From an uncultured Lentisphaeria bacterium (GTDB lineage Bacteria; Verrucomicrobiota; Lentisphaeria; Victivallales; UBA1829), in assembly GCA_905197955.1 (NCBI GenBank), contig CAJKAR010000072.1, forward strand, positions 1 to 11,671: a DNA stretch of 11,671 nucleotides. The letters run 5' to 3'. The position numbers and the translations under genes were made by a program. Position 1 is the first letter of the stretch, and the number at the start of each line of letters is the position of its first letter. This document shows, piece by piece, positions 6,583 through 11,671 of the stretch. The notes below the pieces were generated by a model. That model had not been told where the DNA came from and did no database searches. It saw only the letters and a list, made by a program, of their open reading frames with translations.

Positions 6583-7233
6583 ATGGCAAAGCCGACAAAA
6601 GAACAGAAACGGAAAGCGAAGCTCAAGGCAAAAAAACAGCAGGTGATCCATAATCAGCAGTCGCTGACGGAACGCTTATCCATTGCTTTGGAAAAGCTTT
6701 GCGAACCTGTCTTGCCGGAATATATTGATGACTCCAGAGGTCCGGATCTTACCGGACGGAGTATTGTCTGGCAAATGGGAATGATTGCTTGGAACATCCA
6801 TGTTACCGGGCGGCAGGAGCTTGCCGACTGCGCCTTTGCCGGAAGCAAACTTGATGCAGAACAGCAGATTCTGGTCCGTAAAGAAATCGCCGGTCTTGTG
6901 CAACGAAAAATTGAACTTTATCCCCGGCAAATGACTGCGATCCGTGATGTTGCCGCAACGCTTGTAAACGGCTCTCCACGGGCGAAAGCCCGACCGGGGG
7001 ACACTTTCCCGGAACTGCCAGCAAAGCCCGTCAGCGAGCCTAAAAAGCCCCTTTGTGCCGAAGACATCGCCGCTCTGCGTAAAGCGATGAAACTCACGCA
7101 GGTGAAGTTTGGAGAAATCTTCGGCGTTACTGCCAGAAAGGTCTCTGAATGGGAACACGGGAAGTCGCAGCCATCCGCAGAACAGAGTGAGAAGATGAAA
7201 AACTTTAAGGATCAGCACGGAGGTGTTTTATGA
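6583..7233 (+). CDS. HTH-domain protein (C-terminal XRE-like helix-turn-helix)
   Basis: This is a 216-residue protein from the ATG at 6583, preceded by GGAGAGGAG about 10 nt upstream; the in-frame extension upstream lies inside the previous gene. A very basic N-terminus (KEQKRKAKLKAKKQQ, 6-20) suggests nucleic-acid contact. The middle (about 60-128) is helical, with QMGMIAWNIHVTG and LYPRQMTAIRDVAA segments, and is followed by a Pro-rich linker. Residues 161-200 form a clear helix-turn-helix: IAALRKAMKLTQVKFGEIFG, then VTARKVSEWEHGKSQPS, as in Cro/C1-type and MqsA-like DNA-binding domains. It may regulate its own operon or bind DNA ends, but no operator is identified. The stop overlaps the next ATG as ATGA. 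Confidence 0.75.
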   Translation: MAKPTKEQKRKAKLKAKKQQVIHNQQSLTERLSIALEKLCEPVLPEYIDDSRGPDLTGRSIVWQMGMIAWNIHVTGRQELADCAFAGSKLDAEQQILVRKEIAGLVQRKIELYPRQMTAIRDVAATLVNGSPRAKARPGDTFPELPAKPVSEPKKPLCAEDIAALRKAMKLTQVKFGEIFGVTARKVSEWEHGKSQPSAEQSEKMKNFKDQHGGVL

Positions 7234-7943
7234 TAGTACCTGCAAGATTAAAGCCTGGAACAGATGAATGGAATAGATTTTTCTATCCAACACCTACCCA
7301 TGAAGAAATTATAACCCGAGTGCGTAGTTATTCTGATTCTAAACGTTCAGAGGATGAGAAGTTTTTGTTTGAAATGTTTAAGCATTTCCCGGAAAACAAA
7401 ACCAAAGAAATTATCAACATGAAAGTGGGAACACTCTTGGATTATATGGGTAATTCCAAATGGGTCAACCAAGACCGTGTTGTTAAAAAAATTCTTTCTG
7501 AAAAGGATTTTGATAAAAAATTACAACGAGGTGTCAAAACCATTGTTGATAAAATAACTGATTCGTCTCGTTCCAAACATGATAAATACGATTCCGTTGC
7601 CCGATTTTATTGTGCGTTCCATTATCCGCAACACTATCTGCCTGCCCATTGGATTGAGCCTGCATTATGGGAGTATGAAAGATTGGATCATTTTTTGCAA
7701 GGAGAAAAATTTTACCGGGGAAAGCGTTATACCCCTTATGTAAAACAATTTAATAAGTTTGTTGATTTTTATGGGCTGCAAGACTATTCAGCGTGGCATC
7801 TCCATATCTTTCTTGATCAGCTTCACAGCACAGAACTGCGTGAAAGAGAACATAGATTCCCTTGCAACGAAGTTATGAGAAGCACCAGTAACAGTTATAA
7901 TTTAAGCATCATCAACGCTGCAAATCGCAAAGATGAGGACTGA
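7230..7943 (+). CDS. unrecognised 237-residue protein, AT-rich insertion in the operon
   Basis: The ATG at 7230 overlaps the HTH gene stop as ATGA with GGAGG just upstream, and its TGA overlaps the polymerase ATG as TGATG. The protein is soluble and helical with no cysteine cluster. Segment 118-150 (HDKYDSVARFYCAFHYPQHY, then LPAHWIEPALWEYE) resembles the 'SKxxxFxxPxxxPIYDxxVxxAL' pattern of some helix-hairpin-helix-like hypothetical proteins, but only loosely. The C-terminus has an aromatic-rich helix (FVDFYGLQDYSAWHLHIFLDQL, near 177-198). Base composition and codon choice (many AAA, GAT, TTT) differ sharply from the GC-rich genes on both sides, so it looks more recently acquired yet is perfectly coupled for translation. 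I assign no function. Confidence 0.75.
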   Translation: MIVPARLKPGTDEWNRFFYPTPTHEEIITRVRSYSDSKRSEDEKFLFEMFKHFPENKTKEIINMKVGTLLDYMGNSKWVNQDRVVKKILSEKDFDKKLQRGVKTIVDKITDSSRSKHDKYDSVARFYCAFHYPQHYLPAHWIEPALWEYERLDHFLQGEKFYRGKRYTPYVKQFNKFVDFYGLQDYSAWHLHIFLDQLHSTELREREHRFPCNEVMRSTSNSYNLSIINAANRKDED

Positions 7944-9445
7944 TGCCTGACCGCACATACATAGCTATTGACCTGAAGTCCTTTTATGCCTCCGTGGAGT
8001 GCATGGATCGCAATCTTGATCCCATGACCACCAATCTTGTCGTTGCCGATGAGAGCCGGACAGAAAAGACGATCTGCCTTGCCGTTTCCCCTTCGCTGAA
8101 AGCCCACGGAATCCCCGGCAGAGCGCGGTTGTTTGAGGTCATCCAACGAGTACGGACAGTCAACGCTGAACGCCGCCACAGAGCCCCCGGAAGGCAATTT
8201 TCGGGCAAGTCTGCCAATGCTCCGGAACTGCAAGCAAATCCTGCGTTGGAACTTGACTATGTGGTTGCCGTTCCGCGCATGGCCCGTTACATCGAGGTCA
8301 GCTCGCAGATCTACGGCATTTACCTGAAATACGTCTCGCCGGACGACATCCACGTCTATTCCATCGACGAGATGTTCATCGACGCGACCTCTTATCTGAA
8401 ACTTTACAAACTCTCCGCCCATGATTTCACGATGAAGCTGATCCGGGAGGTGCTCGCCAATACCGGAATCACCGCCACGGCGGGAATCGGCACGAATCTG
8501 TATCTCGCCAAAATCGCAATGGATATCGTGGCGAAACACATTCCCGCAGACAAGGACGGCGTCCGAATCGCCGAACTGGACGAGCAGTCCTACCGGGAAA
8601 AGATGTGGTCACACCGACCGCTTACAGACTTTTGGAGAGTCGGCAAAGGATATGCCAGCAAACTGGAAGCCGCAGGGATGTACACTATGGGCGATGTCGC
8701 CCGGATGTCGGTCAAAAATGAAGATCTGCTTTACCGGATGTTCGGCATCAATGCGGAACTGCTCATAGATCACGCTTGGGGCTGGGAGCCTTGCACCATT
8801 GCCGACATCAAATCCTATCGTCCGGAGAACAGTTCTGTCAGTTCCGGTCAAGTGCTGCAAGACCCATACGAACACGATAAAGCTCGGTTGGTCGCTATGG
8901 AAATGACGGACATCCTTGCCCTTGACCTCGTTGAAAAGCGGATCGTGACGGATCAGCTGACTTTGAATATCGCTTATGATGTCCTCAACCTGACAGATCC
9001 GGAACGGCGGCAGAAGTACACCGGCCCGATCAAGAACGACTCTTACGGCAGGCAAGCTCCCAAGGATGCTCACGGCTCAATCAATCTGCCTCGGCATACC
9101 TCTTCTTCAAAAATCATCATTGACCATATGATGCAGCTCTTTGACCGGGTGGTCGATCCCAATCTGCTGGTGCGGAAGATTGCCATCGGGGCGAACCACA
9201 TTCTGAACGAAGGCGATGTTCCGGAAGAAGTCCAGGAGCAACCGGATCTCTTTGCTGATCACGAGGCATTGGCAAAACAGAAAGCGGCCGAAGATGCCGA
9301 GCTTGTCAAAGAACGCCGACTTCAGGATGCTCTGTTGAGTATAAAAAAACAGTTTGGCAAAAACGCCGTACTCAAAGCTATGAGCTTGCAGGAAGGTGCG
9401 ACAGCCAAAGACCGAAATCAGCAAGTGGGAGGACATAAGGCATGA
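7943..9445 (+). CDS. Y-family DNA polymerase (UmuC/ImpB-MucB-SamB type)
   Basis: This 500-residue error-prone translesion polymerase starts at an ATG that overlaps the previous stop (TGATG). Catalytic carboxylates are visible: IDLKSFYASVEC with D10, and YSIDEMFID with D142 and E143. The AGIGTNLYLAKIA segment (180-192) and the following thumb and little-finger regions fit the family. The insertion-like segment 73-101 (VNAERRHRAPGRQF, then ANAPELQANPALELDY) and the terminal KAMSLQEGATAKDRNQQVGG segment are typical of the Clostridia-type plasmid and phage branch. QPDLF (433-437) matches the QxxLF sliding-clamp-binding motif. Such enzymes bypass lesions and raise mutation rates, usually under SOS control; I found no convincing LexA box upstream. 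A YolD-like gene follows, the usual partner. Confidence 0.95.
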   Translation: MPDRTYIAIDLKSFYASVECMDRNLDPMTTNLVVADESRTEKTICLAVSPSLKAHGIPGRARLFEVIQRVRTVNAERRHRAPGRQFSGKSANAPELQANPALELDYVVAVPRMARYIEVSSQIYGIYLKYVSPDDIHVYSIDEMFIDATSYLKLYKLSAHDFTMKLIREVLANTGITATAGIGTNLYLAKIAMDIVAKHIPADKDGVRIAELDEQSYREKMWSHRPLTDFWRVGKGYASKLEAAGMYTMGDVARMSVKNEDLLYRMFGINAELLIDHAWGWEPCTIADIKSYRPENSSVSSGQVLQDPYEHDKARLVAMEMTDILALDLVEKRIVTDQLTLNIAYDVLNLTDPERRQKYTGPIKNDSYGRQAPKDAHGSINLPRHTSSSKIIIDHMMQLFDRVVDPNLLVRKIAIGANHILNEGDVPEEVQEQPDLFADHEALAKQKAAEDAELVKERRLQDALLSIKKQFGKNAVLKAMSLQEGATAKDRNQQVGGHKA

Positions 9446-9624
9446 GCGTTCTCAAGAAAATCCTGCTTTCGCTTGCTGTTCTTGTCATAGTTGCAACCGG
9501 CACAGCTTTGTCATTCGTGCCATTTTACAACAGAACACCATTTCGTATTGGCGTTGGAATTATTCTGGCGTTAGTTTTGTATATTGAGCTGCTGAAAAGT
9601 CTTGTGTGGAGGAAAAAGAAATGA
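9442..9624 (+). CDS. 60-residue two-helix membrane protein between polymerase and YolD-like genes
   Basis: The ATG at 9442 overlaps the polymerase stop as ATGA, and its own TGA overlaps the next ATG in the same way. The sequence has a basic start (MSVLKK), hydrophobic segments at about 6-28 and 35-53, and a basic end (WRKKK), so it predicts a helical hairpin with both ends in the cytoplasm. GGAGGAAAAAG near its 3' end is the ribosome-binding site of the next gene. I know no function. Its placement inside a conserved polymerase/YolD pair is unusual, and its tight coupling argues that it is translated. Confidence 0.7.
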   Translation: MSVLKKILLSLAVLVIVATGTALSFVPFYNRTPFRIGVGIILALVLYIELLKSLVWRKKK

Positions 9625-10034
9625 GTCGCTACGATGACATCATAAATCTTCCACACCACGTTTCTCCGACCCGCCAGCGGATGTCCATGCACGACAGGGC
9701 TGCACAGTTTGCGCCGTTTGCCGCGCTGACGGGCTACGAAGCGGCGGTAGGGGAAACCGCCCGGCTGACCGCCGAAAGGCGCGAACTGGACGCGCAGGAG
9801 GCCGAAGAACTGAACCGCCGTCTTGCCGCGCTCATCGCCAATCTGCCGGATCGCCCGGAGGCGACCATCGAATATTTCGTTCCCGATGACCGGAAATCTG
9901 GCGGTGCGTATGTTACCGTCACGGGGCGGGTGCGGCATATTTCCGTTCCGGAGAAGACGCTGGTCATGGAGGACGGGACGGTCATCGGTTTTGAGGATAT
10001 TGCCGCGATTTCTGGATTTCAGTTTGAAATATGA
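9621..10034 (+). CDS. YolD-like family protein
   Basis: This is a 137-residue protein. The ATG at 9621 is preferred to a GTG at 9606 because GGAGG at 9608-9612 precedes it correctly and it forms an ATGA overlap with the previous stop. The N-terminal block YDDIINLPHHVSPTRQRMSM, then HDRAAQFAPFAALTGYEAAV (24-43), is the hallmark of the YolD-like branch found beside Y-family polymerases on Gram-positive mobile elements. The C-terminal half is a small beta-rich region (TVTGRVRHISVPEKTLVMED) that probably adopts an Sm/WYL-like barrel. The family is thought to assist or regulate the mutagenic polymerase; direct biochemical roles are poorly known. It is the last gene of the operon and is followed by a long hairpin. 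Confidence 0.88.
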   Translation: MSRYDDIINLPHHVSPTRQRMSMHDRAAQFAPFAALTGYEAAVGETARLTAERRELDAQEAEELNRRLAALIANLPDRPEATIEYFVPDDRKSGGAYVTVTGRVRHISVPEKTLVMEDGTVIGFEDIAAISGFQFEI

Positions 10035-10081
10035 ATAAAAGGGGGATATATTACTGTCAAAGGGTGGAGAACCATTCTGAG

Positions 10082-10137
10082 TCAGAATCCTGCCGAGTGA
10101 AGCGTTTTTTAAACTCATTTCACTCGCCAAATTCTGA
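10082..10137 (+). terminator. long imperfect hairpin after the YolD-like gene, candidate terminator
   Basis: TCAGAAT (10082-10088) pairs with ATTCTGA (10131-10137), and CGAGTGAA (10094-10101) pairs with TTCACTCG (10119-10126). The result is a long stem with one small internal loop and a 17-nt terminal loop. GTTTTG follows the stem. The T tract is short, so termination is plausible rather than certain. The left arm overlaps a 15-bp palindrome at 10074-10088. Confidence 0.45.
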
Positions 10138-10294
10138 GTTTTGTGAGGTTAAAACGGGGTTTCAGACACAGGGGGGTCGAAAGTAACTCTCTCCGCCATT
10201 TTTGTTTTCCCCTCCAGATTCTTTAAATCAGAGTCAGTTTGCGCATTAACCGCTAAAACCCGTTGGCACAAAGCCTTTTACAAAACATATCGCC

Positions 10295-10311
10295 GTGTGT
10301 TTGAAACACAC
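10295..10311. repeat. perfect 17-bp palindrome, with an 11-bp core repeated 270 bp downstream
   Basis: GTGTGTTT and AAACACAC flank a central G. The internal word GTTTGAAACAC (10299-10309) recurs at 10566-10576 next to a second small hairpin (ACACG/CGTGT). The symmetry would suit a dimeric DNA-binding protein or a small RNA hairpin. Function unknown. Confidence 0.5.
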
Positions 10312-10457
10312 TCAGACTGCAAAATCAGAACGTTTTCTCCGGATTTTCGGCCCTCTGGAGTCTGAATTCTGAGAATTCCGGGAGACCCCGAAAAACTGGA
10401 GTGTTTTCACAAGTCGTTCATAATCAGCAAAAATGCTTTTCGGAATCCTACCCAGCC

Positions 10458-10696
10458 GGGTGGCGGTTAAAAACTCGCCCGCGAGGGATTCGAACTCGGG
10501 GTTGGATTCGGCCGAGTTTTGAGGTCAGCAATCCTACCCTGTCGCGCGGAAATTGGCGGGGTGCGGTTTGAAACACGGTCGTGTTGGGAACCGCCACCCA
10601 CGGTCTAACTGGTGATAATAGCGCCCCTCTGACCTCAAAATCTGCTGTATTATCACTACCCAAAGGGTGGCTGGAAAAAACTCTCCTGCCATTTTT
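10458..10696. repeat. degenerate repeated words in the non-coding region
   Basis: A 22-nt word at 10458-10479 (GGGTGGCGGTTAAAAACTCG then CC) aligns at 18 of 22 positions with 10665-10686. AACTCTCCTGCCATTTTT at 10679-10696 nearly repeats 10185-10203. AATCCTACCC occurs exactly at 10444-10453 and 10530-10539. TTTTGAGGTCAG at 10517-10528 is the exact reverse complement of 10629-10640. GTGATAATA and TATTATCAC flank the latter as a local hairpin. The pattern suggests several decayed copies of a related unit, not a clean array. Confidence 0.45.
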
Positions 10697-10719
10697 CCGA
10701 GTCTAACAAAAAATCTGAA

Positions 10720-10745
10720 GAAAAAAGGCCCAGCGGGGCCGCTGG
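10720..10745 (-). terminator. intrinsic terminator for the - strand ORF
   Basis: CCAGCGG (10730-10736) and CCGCTGG (10739-10745) form a GC-rich 7-bp stem with a 2-nt spacer. Read on the - strand the hairpin is followed by GCC and six T (10721-10726). It lies about 80 nt past the - strand stop codon at 10826. Confidence 0.65.
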
Positions 10746-10825
10746 CGGCGGTCTGTTGCTGGACCCCGGCGATGGCCGCTGGCGCGGATGGATCGCGGCC
10801 AAACGACCCCAATAGCCTCCCAACC

Positions 10826-11199
10826 TTAAAACCAACGTGCCACCTTGCGAGCAGCGAGCTCAATTCCATGGGCATCATTCAGGTGCGATAATACTTGTGG
10901 CACAAAGTGGATCTTTCCCGGCAGGTTTGCTGACTGCAGATACTCTTGAAAAATGGAATGTCCTGTTTCCGTGTTGCAGACGGCATCGACAATCATCTGC
11001 GCCTTTTCACGTGGATATGCCAGCCTGTCTTTCAAAGACAGCGAGTGCAGAATTTCCCATTCCTCTCTAATTGCCCCGGAAAATGCATTCTGAGGCTTAT
11101 TCGGATTGGTATACCCCAACACAATAGCGTCACGACATACGAAATCGACACCGCAGGGCAACCTGCCTTGCGGTCTTACATATATATGACCATAAGAAA
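10826..11199 (-). CDS. unrecognised - strand ORF, probably 5'-truncated
   Basis: The frame ends at TAA (10826-10828). It could be opened at an ATG at 11242, but the first 14 or so codons would then lie inside the intrinsic terminator at 11200-11232, so that start is unlikely. I give only the part after the terminator, about 124 residues. The text reads like real protein in places: CGVDFVCRDAIVLGYTNPNK, AFSGAIREEWEILHSLSLKD and GHSIFQEYLQSANLPGKIHF. I match it to no family. No good start codon with a ribosome-binding site is visible inside, which suggests a gene cut off at its 5' end or a coincidental open frame. The terminator at 10720-10745 is correctly placed for it. Confidence 0.35.
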
Positions 11200-11232
11200 A
11201 CACCCTGCAAGATTTTTCGTCTTGCAGGGTGT
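11200..11232 (-). terminator. strong intrinsic terminator of the SDR gene
   Basis: ACACCCTGCAAGA (11200-11212) and TCTTGCAGGGTGT (11220-11232) form a perfect 13-bp stem with a 7-nt loop. On the - strand it is followed by a TTTTCTTAT tract. It begins about 30 nt past the SDR stop codon. The near-symmetric A/T flanks may allow function in both directions. Confidence 0.85.
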
Positions 11233-11262
11233 AATTTTGCAATTCACAATATGGGGGTTAGA

Positions 11263-11616
11263 TTAGAGGGCGTGTCCGCCGGACACTTTTATTACTTGCC
11301 CTGTAAGCATTCTTGCTTGCTCGCTTGCTAAGAACAAAATAGTTTCCGCAATATCTTCCGGTTGAATCAACTTTCCCATTGGAATTAACGGAAGAACTGC
11401 TTTTTCCAAATCATCATCAATCCAACCTGTCTGTGTTGGTCCCGGTGCAACCGCATTCACAGTAATACCGTACTTTCCTACTTCCATAGCAATGCTACGG
11501 GTAAGTGCCTCTAAAGTTGCTTTACTCGCTCCGTAGGTAATCTGACCTGCAAAAACCTGTGCAGAATCCGTAGAAAGATTGATTATTCTTCCGTGATCAC
11601 CACGATGATTTTGCTA
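11263..11616 (-). pseudogene. C-terminal remnant of an SDR-family (FabG-like) oxidoreductase
   Basis: Read on the - strand, 11613-11266 encodes GRIINLSTDSAQVFAGQITY (with the catalytic-type Ser), then YGASK (the YxxxK catalytic pair), then ITVNAVAPGPTQTGWI and GQVIKVSGGHAL. These are the classic C-terminal motifs of short-chain dehydrogenases/reductases, which normally have about 250 residues and an N-terminal NAD(P)-binding GxxxGxG. Here the frame is interrupted by TAG at 11614-11616, just before QNHRGDHG. Further upstream to the window edge the same frame has another stop near 11663-11665 and no SDR-like sequence. Starting at the in-frame ATG at 11487 would leave a 74-residue piece without catalytic residues. 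It therefore looks inactive, although the true N-terminal part lies beyond the window. Composition differs from the operon. Confidence 0.8.
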
Positions 11617-11671
11617 ATGTGCGATAAAGAAGTAATAGAAGTGTAAAAAATTTTGCCGTTCCTATCCGGCA

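Larger units (their letters stand above)
10035..10825. other. non-coding region rich in palindromes and degenerate repeats between convergent transcription units
   Basis: No credible ORF is present in about 790 bp. The region lies between the + strand operon and the - strand genes. It contains a candidate + strand terminator (10082-10137), a perfect palindrome (10295-10311), several repeated words, long-range inverted repeats (10517-10528 with 10629-10640) and a - strand terminator (10720-10745). It may be a degenerate repeat array or a structured RNA or element end; I see no tRNA or transposase. Confidence 0.6.

Noticed and set aside
7895..8539. 214-residue - strand ORF opposite the polymerase start
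   Set aside because: Antisense of the polymerase, whose catalytic motifs lie in the + frame; long shadow ORFs are expected in GC-rich coding DNA.
10470..10545. Possible - strand tRNA, suggested by a GTTCGAATC-type T-loop word and a CTCAAAA anticodon-loop-like stretch
   Set aside because: No matching acceptor stem, no proper D arm and a T stem lacking two expected bases; the same bases form simpler hairpins (AACTCGG/CCGAGTT). At best a very decayed remnant.
10501..10606. Integron attC site, from GTTGGAT and GTCTAAC core-like words
   Set aside because: The two core words are in the wrong order for one attC site, no cassette ORF is present and no integrase is in the window.
10667..10891. 74-residue + strand ORF in the repeat-rich region
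   Set aside because: It runs through the - strand terminator hairpin and repeat units and has no ribosome-binding site or protein-like pattern.

Overview
The window looks like an accessory or mobile-element segment of a gut-type bacterium. It is tightly packed with small co-directional genes that share ATGA-type stop/start overlaps. The Y-family polymerase, the YolD-like protein and the 65-residue 'LSPAEKKLELFRRQKELLDTFL' protein resemble genes carried on integrative elements and phages of Clostridia. The host-like genes are fairly GC-rich with many CCGGAA/TTCCGG words, which could also fit a Lentisphaerota-like host. Taxonomy is inference and stays open.

Left part (1-1050, + strand): the 3' end of a gamma-glutamylcyclotransferase/AIG2-like gene, a 69-residue two-helix membrane protein, a Cys-rich ORF without a convincing start, and a 70-residue four-cysteine zinc-ribbon-like protein. 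Positions 1051-1414 form a leader region with two tiny ORFs, a candidate promoter and a perfect 12-bp palindrome.

Middle left (1415-4559): a visibly AT-rich type II restriction-modification pair. A putative PD-(D/E)xK endonuclease overlaps by 26 nt a C5-cytosine methyltransferase, which has all the core motifs plus about 290 extra C-terminal residues that I cannot assign. The composition contrast on both sides suggests a transferred module.

Middle right (4588-10034, + strand): one apparent operon of nine genes. In order: a 122-residue 'MGLDIYI' protein, a membrane-anchored DNA/RNA non-specific endonuclease, an ASCH/PUA-like protein, a 65-residue protein, a protein with a C-terminal HTH, an AT-rich 237-residue unknown, a Y-family DNA polymerase with a clamp-binding motif, a 60-residue membrane protein and a YolD-like protein. 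Seven of the eight junctions are 4-nt or 1-nt overlaps or a 1-nt gap; the other gap is 19 nt. The polymerase/YolD pair points to a mutagenic or translesion-repair module. The nuclease, ASCH and HTH genes are plausible accessory cargo.

Right part (10035-11671): about 790 bp of non-coding DNA full of palindromes and degenerate repeated words, containing candidate terminators for both directions. On the - strand follow an unrecognised ORF and the C-terminal half of an SDR oxidoreductase, broken by an in-frame stop and closed by a strong intrinsic terminator.
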